Positions 54,536 through 63,179 of a stretch of 64,000 nucleotides of DNA are shown here, one piece after another. Origin of the DNA: Staphylococcus equorum (GTDB lineage: Bacteria > Bacillota > Bacilli > Staphylococcales > Staphylococcaceae); contig NZ_CP118982.1 of assembly GCF_029024965.1 (NCBI RefSeq), positions 434,001 through 498,000 on the forward strand, read 5' to 3'. Each line of letters begins with the position of its first letter. Positions within the stretch are counted from its first letter, which is position 1. A program made the translations under genes and the position numbers. Under the pieces are notes generated by a model, which saw only the letters and a list, made by a program, of their open reading frames with translations, was not told the DNA's origin and made no database searches.

Positions 54536-56626
54536 TTATTTTATGGGAATCATGAAATACAAAAGTGAAGAATTAGAAACTGTTAATACCATAGGTTCTT
54601 TATGAGCATGCATATTTAATTTTGCTAATGGATAGTTGGTATTATTTATTTGTTTCAGTATTGCAGGATTAATATATTTCTGGTTGAGCTTGTGAGGTAC
54701 CAATTGTGAAACCATACCATGGTCACGGTTAAGTAGACGCGTAAATACAGGGAAATCGTTGGAGAAATTATGGTTAATATTGACCTCTACGTATTTATGA
54801 GTCTGATTGCTTTGATTATTAAACAATAAAAAATGATAATGGTTTTTTGTTTTAGCTATTATTCCATAAGAAAGCAATGCAACTTGATTATTGAGAAAAG
54901 GCTTTAATAAACTATAAACATGAACGATAGGCATTACGCTTTGATGGTGATTGATAAGCATAAAGTGCTCTTTATCATCTGTATAATAGGCATAGCCAAA
55001 GCCAGCGATGTATTGATTTAGTTCAATCAATAATTCAGACAATAATATATGGGTAGCATCAGTCTCATTATTGAAATAAGCTTTTAATGCATTGTGGGTT
55101 ATTTTAGCGAAAATTAATTTTTTTGAATGTTTTATCCCCATTTTATGAAGGAACAGCGCTATATTTTGTTTTAAAGTATTTTCTGATTTAGAATAAGTTG
55201 ATTTTTTTGAAATTAAGTTTCCAAATGTAATCAAGTCATGGTTAATGTAAAAATAATCTACTTGTAATGCATTAATTTTCTTAATGATGTGAGTGAGGTT
55301 ATGACCATATTCAATAAAAGAATCTATAACGATTCCTGTTTTTAACAAAGGAAATTGGTGATTTAATCTTTTGATGAGGCATTGCATATCTTTAATAGAA
55401 CTGATTTCAAGTTCAAATAATAGAGTTATTTGCTCTAAGCAATTTTTAGTATTAAGCGTTTCTTTCAATACTTTAAGTACATGATAATCAAATGTTTGCA
55501 TTAAATTTAAAGTTGTAATTTTAAATGTTAAATCATATCCTTGAGTAATTAAATATTTAATTGTTTCAAATAACTGTTGAGTATCTAAATCATTTAAGTA
55601 CACAAAGTCTGTATTTTTAATTAAAAAGTTTACTTTAGAGAAGTTGGAATAAATATTATTTTGTATAGCATTGTAATTAAATTTTAATAAGTCTTGTAAA
55701 TTATCTATCCGAATAACCATAAAAGTATCATGGAAGCGTTGATTAAAAGATAGGTCAGCTAGATTTAAAGTATATGGTATTTCTGTTTGATTGCGAGAAT
55801 AATAATGAATATCCGAAAAATATTTGGATAAATTAGGTTCGTTGATTGCTATTTGATAAGGATCGTTGAAATACCCTTTTCTAAATTGATAAATATACCT
55901 TTTAGGAGGTACACCAATATAATGTTTGAAATGTTTTGAATAAGTACTCACATTCATGAACTTATATTTTGTTGCTACATCGTGAATCGCTTTACTATCC
56001 TGTATTAAATCAAAGACTGATAAAGCAATTTTCAATGAACTTATATATTGTTTGAAATTCATAGTTAATATTTTTGAGAATAAAATAGAGATATAGGATT
56101 GTGAAATGAAAAATGTTTTGGATACTTGCTTAGTAGTTAAAGTGTCATAGATATTTTTATGGATATATTGTGTTAGGCGATAAACTAGTGGGTGCTTTGT
56201 GTATAGAGGTGGTAAATAATTATATTGTAATGTCACTTTTGCTTCTTTTAGTAAAAACTCGATTATATTAGAAATATAGTAATTCATTACATTTTTGTCT
56301 TGAGCATTATTTTGGAGCTTTTGTAAAATTAAATTTTTGAATTGCTCTACATAACGTATTTGATTAAAGTCAAAAAATGAATGCGATAAACATGCATCTT
56401 TTTCAATAAATAAAGGTAATGGGATATCTAGTTCAAGAAGATCTTGAACATCAATCATTTGATATAAATCAGCATTGTTAATTATAACGCCATTTTCTAT
56501 CGTCATAATTGAGCCATTCAAATTAATTTTACATGGCTTACCTAACGGAAGAAGTATAATAACCTTATTTATACAGCGTGTTAATTCAGTTGTGTAATGA
56601 CTTCTAATAGATAAAGAACTTATCAC
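54536..56626 (-). CDS. Rsp/Rbf-like AraC-family regulator with degenerate glycosidase-like tail
   Basis: A 696-residue regulator with the same plan as the 8198 gene: a short sensor part, an AraC DNA-binding domain at about 148-250 (VSKTFFISQSYISILFSKIL and VATKYKFMNVSTYSKHFKHY), then a long tail outlining a TIM barrel (for example GFGYAYYTDDKEHF near 505) without an acidic nucleophile. The start is GTG 56626, eight bases after AAAGG; the GTG at 56635 is part of that site. Proteins of this build control biofilm and surface genes in S. aureus. Targets here are unknown. Confidence 0.78.
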   Translation of the reverse strand: MISSLSIRSHYTTELTRCINKVIILLPLGKPCKINLNGSIMTIENGVIINNADLYQMIDVQDLLELDIPLPLFIEKDACLSHSFFDFNQIRYVEQFKNLILQKLQNNAQDKNVMNYYISNIIEFLLKEAKVTLQYNYLPPLYTKHPLVYRLTQYIHKNIYDTLTTKQVSKTFFISQSYISILFSKILTMNFKQYISSLKIALSVFDLIQDSKAIHDVATKYKFMNVSTYSKHFKHYIGVPPKRYIYQFRKGYFNDPYQIAINEPNLSKYFSDIHYYSRNQTEIPYTLNLADLSFNQRFHDTFMVIRIDNLQDLLKFNYNAIQNNIYSNFSKVNFLIKNTDFVYLNDLDTQQLFETIKYLITQGYDLTFKITTLNLMQTFDYHVLKVLKETLNTKNCLEQITLLFELEISSIKDMQCLIKRLNHQFPLLKTGIVIDSFIEYGHNLTHIIKKINALQVDYFYINHDLITFGNLISKKSTYSKSENTLKQNIALFLHKMGIKHSKKLIFAKITHNALKAYFNNETDATHILLSELLIELNQYIAGFGYAYYTDDKEHFMLINHHQSVMPIVHVYSLLKPFLNNQVALLSYGIIAKTKNHYHFLLFNNQSNQTHKYVEVNINHNFSNDFPVFTRLLNRDHGMVSQLVPHKLNQKYINPAILKQINNTNYPLAKLNMHAHKEPMVLTVSNSSLLYFMIPIK

Positions 56627-57436
56627 AAATATCACCTTTGCCTAAATATAAACCGATTGCTTTATAGTAATAACGTTATTGTACAACTGTGACATGAAAA
56701 AATGTTCGAATATCAAACAAGATTAATAAATGGATATCTTAAAGAAATAATTAGTCGTTCAGACAAATGATTTCTTAATGGAGAATTGGAATTCATTAAA
56801 TTTATTGGGCTTTAAATTAATAAATAAGATACTTCATTTAGAACGTGAAAATTTGAGGTTAGTTACAAATAAATGGATTTGTATATAATTTTTAAACATA
56901 AGCTAAATATATGCAATAAACATAAAAATGATGATACAAATACTTCTGTTTTAAATTAAAGTGAGAGAAAGTAGTAAATAATGAAAAAGAAGGAGTTTGT
57001 TGCACTTAAAAATAAGGATGACGTGCTAACCTTATGATTTATTTAGAAGGATAATAAAGGGAACAGTGAACAATACAAGAAGATCTAAAACCACAGCCTG
57101 AAAGTGATTTTAGATCTCTTGCAATGGGCCATATTGAAGTATATGCTCATTTGCTGAGAATCATGTTGATACGCTTTATTAAAACGGGTGCATAAAGTTT
57201 AATTCTGGGAATGGAATATAACTATGATAATAAACGGCACGATGATGGGCCTTTATATAAAACGCAAACACATTCTCTATAAATATTATATAACTAACAA
57301 TGTAGTCTTACAATATAAAATGCATAAATAATAAAAACTTGCACAATGCAAAGTAGGTTTGTTAAAATGGCTTAACTTTCTTGAAATTAACATAAGTTAG
57401 CACTTAATAATGAGAGAGAAATAATTTTTAGTAGAA
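56627..57436. other. 810-base stretch without an intact gene; possible decayed coding remnant
   Basis: The right part of the AraC spacer (56627-56950) is AT-rich promoter DNA. From about 56982 to 57282 there are short stop-broken plus-strand frames that look gene-like. Examples are a 17-codon start (MKKKEFVALKNKDDVL) at 56982, a frame reading DLKPQPESDFRSLAMGHIEV at about 57083, and one reading GMEYNYDNKRHDDGPLYKT at about 57208. I cannot name the ancestor. An inverted repeat AGATCTAAAA/TTTTAGATCT (57081-57090 with 57108-57117) lies within. Confidence 0.35.
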
Positions 57437-57700
57437 TCATTTTTGGTTAGCATATAAGTCTATAGATTTGAAAATTAAAATTGAACAGGTAATAAATAAA
57501 AACAAAGTAAATAAGCCATTAAATAAAGTATTTCTGAAGATTTGAAAGATGGTTATAGAGCTAAGTTTTTCCAAAAATATGGAGCCAGTTGTTTGGATTT
57601 CAAACAAATCAAGGGAGAACAGTATTAACGTGATAAAGACCATGTAGATTAAAGCTATAACAAAAAGATTTAATATATCAGACAAAAGTATTTTTTTCAT
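57437..57700 (-). CDS. Small two-helix membrane protein, unknown function
   Basis: An 87-residue protein with helices at about residues 9-30 and 54-75 and an amphipathic stretch between. The start is ATG 57700, ten bases after GAGGAG; GTG 57706 and TTG 57709 are possible. No family recognised. It stands alone between the decayed stretch and the HAD gene. Confidence 0.6.
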   Translation of the reverse strand: MKKILLSDILNLFVIALIYMVFITLILFSLDLFEIQTTGSIFLEKLSSITIFQIFRNTLFNGLFTLFLFITCSILIFKSIDLYANQK

Positions 57701-57946
57701 AGTCACCAAGCTCCTCTCTTATTTCTCTATAACCGATTAAACAAAAAGTAATAGTAATATGTATAAATTTACCAAAACTTTATAAAAGTGATAAGCAGTC
57801 AAGTTATAGCGAACAATATAAATGTTGCATAAGAAAAAGCAAGAATTTAATAAATTAAGTTTAAATCTTAGGTCAAAACTGTTTAACATGCCAATATTGT
57901 GCTAAAGAGTAAGTAGTTTAGTTTTATCAAGAAGGGGAGGTTCAAT

Positions 57947-58621
57947 ATGTATAAAGCTATTATCTTTGATGTGTATGGAACAATCTTTGATATGTCATCC
58001 TTAGAAAATGATATGACTCAATTTGATGATGAATTAGCAGCATCAATTTCAAAACTATGGCGAAAAACGCAATTAAACCATATGTTTTTAAGACAAATTA
58101 TGCAGCGCTATATTCCATTTGATGATTTAACTAAAGATGCTTTACGCTATGTACTGGATGAACATAAAATTCAGTATAATAGGGACGACATAAATCAATT
58201 ATTTGATGCCTTTTTAGATTTAAATTATTTTAATGAAATTCCACGTGTACTTTCTAGTTTGAATGGAAAAGGTTTCGATATTGGTATACTTTCTAATGGC
58301 AATGATAGTATGTTAATGCCGTTAGTCGACAATTCAAAAATCAGTGACTATATAAATACTGTGATTAGTGTAGATGAGATTAAGCAATATAAGCCAAGTC
58401 CTGCGAGCTATGCGTTAATATTAGAATATTATAAAATGACTAGAGAAGATATTTTGTTTGTGTCTTCAAACTCTTGGGATGTAACGGGAGCAGCTAATTT
58501 TGGTTTTGATACCGTATGGGTAAACCGTAAAGGAGAACAATATGATGATAATGGACAGTCGCCGACCATTACAGTGAATAATTTAAATGAAATGGCAAAG
58601 TGGTTAGAAATGAATAAATAA
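57947..58621 (+). CDS. HAD-superfamily hydrolase, haloacid dehalogenase type II-like
   Basis: A 224-residue hydrolase with a Rossmann core and a helical cap. Motif I FDVYGTIFD has the nucleophile Asp8, motif II is LSNGND at about 115-120, the lysine motif III is KQYKPSPASY at about 145-154, and motif IV is SSNSWDVTGAANFG at about 167-180. The set KPSP plus SSNxWD is that of 2-haloacid dehalogenases, though a general phosphatase role is possible. It starts behind GGGGAGG. Confidence 0.83.
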   Translation: MYKAIIFDVYGTIFDMSSLENDMTQFDDELAASISKLWRKTQLNHMFLRQIMQRYIPFDDLTKDALRYVLDEHKIQYNRDDINQLFDAFLDLNYFNEIPRVLSSLNGKGFDIGILSNGNDSMLMPLVDNSKISDYINTVISVDEIKQYKPSPASYALILEYYKMTREDILFVSSNSWDVTGAANFGFDTVWVNRKGEQYDDNGQSPTITVNNLNEMAKWLEMNK

Positions 58622-58630
58622 ATATAATAA

Positions 58631-58655
58631 AACAGCCCTAAATTTTAGGGCTGTT
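58631..58655 (+). terminator. Terminator hairpin after the HAD gene
   Basis: AACAGCCCTAAA pairs with TTTAGGGCTGTT within 58631-58655; the arm is directly followed by CAGAGTG of repeat copy C. Confidence 0.75.
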
Positions 58656-58773
58656 CAGAGTGTCGACAAAGTTCACGACTTTGTCGACATATTTTTATGC
58701 AGGCAAAAAATGTCTGTAGTCTTTAGCTTATGCCTTTTTAACTAGTCAGGAGTCGGCCTAAATTACTGTAACT
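58656..58773 (+). repeat. Dispersed intergenic module, copy C
   Basis: CAGAG, then a perfect 12-bp hairpin TGTCGACAAAGT (58661-58672 with 58678-58689) and TATTTTTA. Next come the core TGTAGTCTTTAGCTTATGC (58715-58733) and AACTAGTCAGGAGTCGGC (58740-58757). It is 18/18 identical to copy B in that last segment and shares the CAGAGTGTCGACAAAGT start with copy A. Confidence 0.75.
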
Positions 58774-58844
58774 TTTCAATCAAAATCGATATGTTAAATT
58801 TCGTATATGACGTTGTCGAAGACAAATATTTGAAGTGTATAGTC

Positions 58845-59348
58845 TTATTTCAATGGTATAGTACTTAAATCTAATTGATAAAAGGCTAAATCAAGCCACT
58901 TATCAAATTTATAACCTACCTTATGTATGGTACCTGAATGCGTAAAGTTAAATTTTTTATGTAAATAAATACTATAATCATTTGTAGCATCAATACCAGC
59001 AACTAATGTTTTATAGCCATTGCTGTGTGCCTGTTCAATGATTTCTGAGAGTAATTGAGAAGCAATACCTTTACCTCTATGGTGTTTATTAACGTAAATA
59101 GAATGTTCAATTGAGTATTGATAGGCAGGCCAATCTCGAAATGAACCATAAGTAGCAAAACCGATTGCTTCTCCTTGCTCTTCATATACGATGATAGGTT
59201 CATTATTGTCGGCCTTTTTTTCGAACCAAGCTTCTCGTGATTCTAGGGTTTGGGGATTATATGTATAAACTGCTGTAGTATTGAGTATAGCATCGTTATA
59301 GATGTCTAATATATTAGGTAAGTCGGATTGAACTGCGTTACGTATCAT
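58845..59348 (-). CDS. GNAT acetyltransferase, phosphinothricin acetyltransferase-like
   Basis: A 167-residue acetyltransferase. The N-terminus IRNAVQSDLPNILDIYNDA and the central SIEHSIYVNKHHRGKGIAS (acetyl-CoA loop RGKGIA) are those of the PAT/BAR subgroup, with the end AGIDATNDYSIYLHKKFNF. Bacterial members often acetylate methionine sulfoximine or sulfone. The start ATG 59348 follows GAAAGGATG. It is convergent with the HAD gene and its repeat module. Confidence 0.82.
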   Translation of the reverse strand: MIRNAVQSDLPNILDIYNDAILNTTAVYTYNPQTLESREAWFEKKADNNEPIIVYEEQGEAIGFATYGSFRDWPAYQYSIEHSIYVNKHHRGKGIASQLLSEIIEQAHSNGYKTLVAGIDATNDYSIYLHKKFNFTHSGTIHKVGYKFDKWLDLAFYQLDLSTIPLK

Positions 59349-59584
59349 AATATATCATCCTTTCAGTGAGTTTTTGTGAAAATAATTCATAAGTGTAGTT
59401 AGAAAATCATTTATTTATATTTAACACCTAATATGATGAATACGCAATTTATTGTTATGAAAGTTAACATCTTAGATTATATAATAGACAATACCTTAAG
59501 AAAAGAATGTATAGCCTATTATGCGTTGTGCTATACTTATGTAGAATTCTATAATAATTAAAGCTAATAAAGGAGTTATAAAGC

Positions 59585-60184
59585 ATGAAAAAATGGGGGA
59601 GCCGACTCATTTCACTTATTGGAGTATTGCTTATATTGGCAGCTATTTATATCTTTGCCAAGCCACATATTGATAATTATTTTACTGAGAAAGAGAACGA
59701 GGAAAAAGTTGAAACTTTCGATAAACAACATAACAAGAACCAACAAAAGCATGTTGAAATACCAAATGATAAATCAGAAATGGCAGGCTATATATCCGTG
59801 CCAGATGCAGATATAAAAACACCAGTTTATCCTGGACCAGCGACACCAGCTCAACTTGAAAGAGGTGTGAGTTTTGCTGAAGCAGATGAGTCATTAGAAG
59901 ATCAAAACATTGCAATTGCTGGTCATACGTTCACAGGTTCATCGACCTATCAATTTTCTAACTTGCCAAAAGCAAAAAAAGGAAGCAGTGTCTATTTTAA
60001 AACTGGTAATGAGGAAAAAACATATAAAATCACTAAAATATTTGACGTGAAGCCTGAAGATGTTGAAGTTCTAGAAGAACAACAATTAGATAAACAGCAA
60101 TTAACTTTAATTACTTGTGATAACTATAATGAACAAACAGGTGAGTGGGAAGACCGTAAAATATTTGTAGCTGAAGCGACTTAA
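59585..60184 (+). CDS. srtA: Class A sortase
   Basis: A 199-residue membrane transpeptidase that links LPXTG surface proteins to peptidoglycan. It has an N-terminal signal anchor (residues 8-25), a polar linker and the beta-barrel. The catalytic triad is in place: His114 in AGHTF, Cys178 in LITCDNY and Arg191 in WEDRKI, each offset six from S. aureus SrtA. Calcium-site acids near EEDES-type positions (ADESLED) are present. ATG 59585 follows AAAGGAG. Alone in its transcription unit. Confidence 0.96.
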   Translation: MKKWGSRLISLIGVLLILAAIYIFAKPHIDNYFTEKENEEKVETFDKQHNKNQQKHVEIPNDKSEMAGYISVPDADIKTPVYPGPATPAQLERGVSFAEADESLEDQNIAIAGHTFTGSSTYQFSNLPKAKKGSSVYFKTGNEEKTYKITKIFDVKPEDVEVLEEQQLDKQQLTLITCDNYNEQTGEWEDRKIFVAEAT

Positions 60185-60202
60185 ATGATATTAGTAATTG
60201 AA

Positions 60203-60305
60203 AAAAGACCGTATCGAGACGATTGTATTAAACTACTGTGATTGAACAAGAGTGTAGTTTAACGGCAAGCATGAGCTTGTAATAATCGCTTGATAACGGT
60301 CTTTT
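60203..60305. terminator. Cloverleaf-like bidirectional terminator between srtA and nanE
   Basis: The outer stem AAAAGACCGTATC pairs with GATAACGGTCTTTT (60203-60215 with 60292-60305, one bulge). Inside, CGATT/AATCG (60220-60224 with 60284-60288) encloses two hairpins, TTAAACTAC/GTAGTTTAA (60228-60236 with 60254-60262) and CAAGC/GCTTG (60266-60270 with 60275-60279). A- and T-rich flanks suit termination from both directions. Confidence 0.65.
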
Positions 60306-60308
60306 ATA

Positions 60309-60977
60309 TTATTGATCGATAACGTCGATAAAACGTTTTGTTATTTCTTTTGGACGCGTAATTGCTCCGCCAACGACAGTACAATGCACACCGAGTTCAG
60401 TAACTGCTTTGAACATTTCAGGGGTGATGACATTACCTTCAGCAATAACTTTAGCATTAACATTTGCTAAAACATCTTTAAGAAATTGGAAATTATTTTC
60501 ATATAAAATATGTCCTTTAGTATAAGAGGTATAGCCACGTAATGTAGTGCCTACATAATCGAAACCTAATTCGTCCGCGTATTGCGCTTCTTCAAGCGTT
60601 GAAATATCAGCCATAATCTCAACATTTGGTGCTGCTTGTCGTATATATGAAACAAGTTCTTGTAATGATTCTTTAGGACGTTGTTGTTTTGTAGCATCTA
60701 AGGCAATTACTTCACATTTACTTTCAATTAATTCATCAATTTCTTGACTTGTTGCTGTAATGAAAACGTCTGAATTATCGTAATCACGTTTAACGATACC
60801 AATGATTGGTAGGTTAACTTCTTTTTTGATAGCAATGATATCTTCTTTAGAATTTGCTCTAATGCCAACTGCGCCACCTTCGTATGCAGCTAGAGCCATT
60901 TTTGACATGATAAATGATGAGTGTAAAGGCTCATCAGGTAAAGCTTGGCATGAAACAATTAATCCTTGTGGTAACAT
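60309..60977 (-). CDS. nanE: N-acetylmannosamine-6-phosphate 2-epimerase
   Basis: A 222-residue TIM-barrel enzyme turning ManNAc-6-phosphate into GlcNAc-6-phosphate in sialic acid catabolism. Conserved stretches are [19 protein letters not shown] at 6-24, GIVKRDY at about 60, [13 protein letters not shown], and [11 protein letters not shown] at about 176, near-identical to S. aureus NanE. The start is ATG 60977, nine bases after GGAG; the ATG 60992 contains that site. It diverges from nanR over a palindromic operator. Confidence 0.95.
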   Translation of the reverse strand: MLPQGLIVSCQALPDEPLHSSFIMSKMALAAYEGGAVGIRANSKEDIIAIKKEVNLPIIGIVKRDYDNSDVFITATSQEIDELIESKCEVIALDATKQQRPKESLQELVSYIRQAAPNVEIMADISTLEEAQYADELGFDYVGTTLRGYTSYTKGHILYENNFQFLKDVLANVNAKVIAEGNVITPEMFKAVTELGVHCTVVGGAITRPKEITKRFIDVIDQ

Positions 60978-61086
60978 AATATTACACTCCATAACTTTAG
61001 TAGATTTAATATAAAAATTAATTTGTATCGACTTAGTAATTTTAATATAACATCAAGAAAATAACAATCAATAGTTTTCATTGTTA

Positions 61087-61101
61087 TGAAAAACATTTTC
61101 A
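61087..61101. promoter_or_regulatory. Palindrome in the nanE-nanR spacer, candidate NanR operator
   Basis: TGAAAA-ACA-TTTTCA is a perfect 6+3+6 palindrome. A second arrangement of the same half-sites (TTTTCA, six bases, TGAAAA) overlaps it on the left. The same 6+3+6 form recurs at 62992-63006. Confidence 0.55.
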
Positions 61102-61142
61102 TATATACTTTAATTATTATTTATTTTGAAAGGGTGAATTTT

Positions 61143-61940
61143 ATGAAATTTGAAAATCGTATTCAACGTTATCATCATTTATTTACAAAAACTGATAAAC
61201 AAATTGTTGATTACATTCAAAATAATGATTTTGATGATACATTTTCCACAATTAATTCGCTAGCGTATGCTATTAAAACATCACCAGCGACCATTACACG
61301 CTTTAGTAATAAATTGAATTATGACAACTTTCAAGATTTGAAATTTAATTTACAACAAGAAATGACGGACAGAGTTATTGAGAACAGCCCCCTGATTCAA
61401 CGTATCCATAAGTATCATCAAGATATTATTCAACAAACAGGAGAGTTTATATCTGATGAAAAAATTCAGAGTTTTGTAAATCAAATTAATCGTAGCCGTC
61501 AAATTATTTATGCTGGGCTCGGTAGTTCAGGTTTATCTGCAACTGAATTTTACTATCGCATGATGCGTATGGGACTGAAGGGGAGCGTTTCTACAGATGC
61601 GCATCAAATGAAAATATTTGCGTCATTATTAACAGCTTCGGATACTTTTGTAGCTATTTCAAATAGCGGTGAGACTACAGAGTTAATTGCTGCTGCAGAA
61701 ATTGCACATGAACGAGGTGCTTATGTGGTAGTCATTACAAATTATGAAGGAAGTCTTTTAACGCAATGCGCAGATTTAGTATTAATTACAACGGATCAAT
61801 CTAGAATTAATGATACACAATTTATTAATACACAAATAGCGACGCTTTTCTTAATAGATATTGTCAGTTATTTATTGTTAGATGATAAATATATGAATAA
61901 TGTTTATCAACAAACTAAAAAAGTGATTTTAAATGAATGA
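61143..61940 (+). CDS. nanR: RpiR-family regulator of sialic acid genes
   Basis: A 265-residue regulator with an N-terminal helix-turn-helix (about 33-60, INSLAYAIKTSPATITRFSN) and a C-terminal SIS sugar-phosphate-binding domain with AGLGSSGLSATEFYY (about 118) and ISNSGETTELIAAAE (about 163). In S. aureus NanR represses nan genes and is relieved by ManNAc-6-phosphate. The start is ATG 61143 after AAAGGGTG. It sits between nanE and nanK, each of which points toward it or away. Confidence 0.9.
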   Translation: MKFENRIQRYHHLFTKTDKQIVDYIQNNDFDDTFSTINSLAYAIKTSPATITRFSNKLNYDNFQDLKFNLQQEMTDRVIENSPLIQRIHKYHQDIIQQTGEFISDEKIQSFVNQINRSRQIIYAGLGSSGLSATEFYYRMMRMGLKGSVSTDAHQMKIFASLLTASDTFVAISNSGETTELIAAAEIAHERGAYVVVITNYEGSLLTQCADLVLITTDQSRINDTQFINTQIATLFLIDIVSYLLLDDKYMNNVYQQTKKVILNE

Positions 61941-61951
61941 TAACAACAGAT

Positions 61952-62048
61952 AACCTGCGAAATGGAGTGCGTGACTTTTCTCATATTTACTGAATGACAT
62001 ATAGTTGTTCAAATTAAAGAAACGCAGGATTTCACAGGTTATTTTTAA
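61952..62048. terminator. Long imperfect terminator stem between nanR and nanK
   Basis: AACCTG, GAAAT and GCGT on the left arm (61952-61972) pair with ACGC, ATTTC and CAGGTT on the right (62022-62040), with bulges, then TATTTTT. It serves both convergent genes. Confidence 0.6.
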
Positions 62049-62917
62049 AATTTAGAAATTGCACCAAACAGTGAAGCATGATTTTGTGTACGTGTAGTTT
62101 GTATGGCTGCATGACCATATTGTGGAGGTAAGAACCTTTCTATTTTTGGTGTGATATATTTGAGTAATTGCTGATCTTGGGAAGATATACCACCACCGAT
62201 AAGAATTAAACCAGGATCATAGATGATTTGAATTTGTGCAATACCTTCGGCAACAGCTTGACTCCATTGATTAAGAATAGATAGTGCCAACGTGTCCCCT
62301 TGCTCAGCTAATTCAAATAGTTTAGGTACATCCTCTTCATAGGGAAACGCACGAGATAACATTAAAGATTTTAGTGCTGAAGTTGAGGCGCGTTGTTCAA
62401 ATGTCTTATTCTCTTCCGCGTTATATAATAAATAACCTATTTCATTTGCTCTATTACGTTCTCCATTGTATAACTGTAACGTATCGTTATAAAAAGCGCC
62501 GCCAATCCCAGTACCTAGTGTAAGACAAAATATATTATCCACTTCATATTGGTGAAGACTAAGTTCACCGAGTAAGGCGGCATTCACATCATTAAAGACT
62601 TGAACTTGTGCATTCAGTGGTGCTAGTAAATGGTGAAAATTTGTGCCATTATAATTAGGTATTGTTGGTCCAGTGTAGACAACGATGCCATTTTCTTCAT
62701 CAACAACACCAGCACTAGATATGCCTACTTGTAAGGGATTAAGATTGTATTCTTTTTGAAAACGTTCAACTAATGCGTATACAGTATCAACGATAAGATG
62801 ATTAATATTGTCCGGTGTAGAAACTTTGTGATAATCTATAAAACTTAAATCTTCGTCTAAAACAGCCGCCTTAATTGCTGTTCCTCCGATATCAATTGCG
62901 ACTTTATAATTTTCCAT
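62045..62917 (-). CDS. nanK: N-acetylmannosamine kinase, ROK family
   Basis: A 290-residue kinase phosphorylating ManNAc to ManNAc-6-phosphate. ROK features are AIDIGGTAIKAAV near 7-19, the catalytic-base segment FNDVNAALLGE at about 107-117, LGTGIGGA at about 131-138 and ILIGGGIS at about 238. The ROK zinc cluster (CxCGxxGCxE) is absent: the region reads NEIGYLLYNAEENKTFEQRA, as in S. aureus NanK. The start ATG 62917 follows AGGAGG. Confidence 0.9.
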   Translation of the reverse strand: MENYKVAIDIGGTAIKAAVLDEDLSFIDYHKVSTPDNINHLIVDTVYALVERFQKEYNLNPLQVGISSAGVVDEENGIVVYTGPTIPNYNGTNFHHLLAPLNAQVQVFNDVNAALLGELSLHQYEVDNIFCLTLGTGIGGAFYNDTLQLYNGERNRANEIGYLLYNAEENKTFEQRASTSALKSLMLSRAFPYEEDVPKLFELAEQGDTLALSILNQWSQAVAEGIAQIQIIYDPGLILIGGGISSQDQQLLKYITPKIERFLPPQYGHAAIQTTRTQNHASLFGAISKF

Positions 62918-62973
62918 ATGCCATGCCTCCTGTAACATCTTCTTATTATATGTATCATCTTTGTATTTAAATG

Positions 62974-63006
62974 TGTAGTTATAACTACATCTGAAAATTA
63001 TTTTCA
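62974..63006. promoter_or_regulatory. Two palindromes in the nanK-nanA spacer
   Basis: TGTAGTTATAACTACA (62974-62989) is a perfect 16-base palindrome. Three bases on, TGAAAA-TTA-TTTTCA (62992-63006) repeats the 6+3+6 form found before nanR. They are candidate NanR (or second regulator) sites controlling nanK and nanA. Confidence 0.55.
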
Positions 63007-63059
63007 TAAAATATCATAATAAATGATGAAACTTTTCAAAAAGCTATTGCCACTATTTA

Positions 63060-63074
63060 TGGTAGCGTTTACAA
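63060..63074 (-). promoter_or_regulatory. CcpA cre box before nanA
   Basis: Read on the minus strand, TTGTAAACGCTACCA fits WTGNAANCGNWNNCW at every defined position. It lies about 110 bases upstream of nanA, fitting glucose repression of sialic acid use. Confidence 0.7.
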
Positions 63075-63179
63075 TTTGAGATGTAAATAGAAATCTATGG
63101 AAGATGATATATAGATCATAAAAGGTTATATACATTTTTTATAATAATAACTTAAGAAAAATAGATGGAGGGTTATCAC

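Noticed and set aside
57081..57117. AGATCT-containing hairpin as a transcription terminator
   Set aside because: No functional gene ends upstream and there is no T-run; kept only as part of the decayed stretch.
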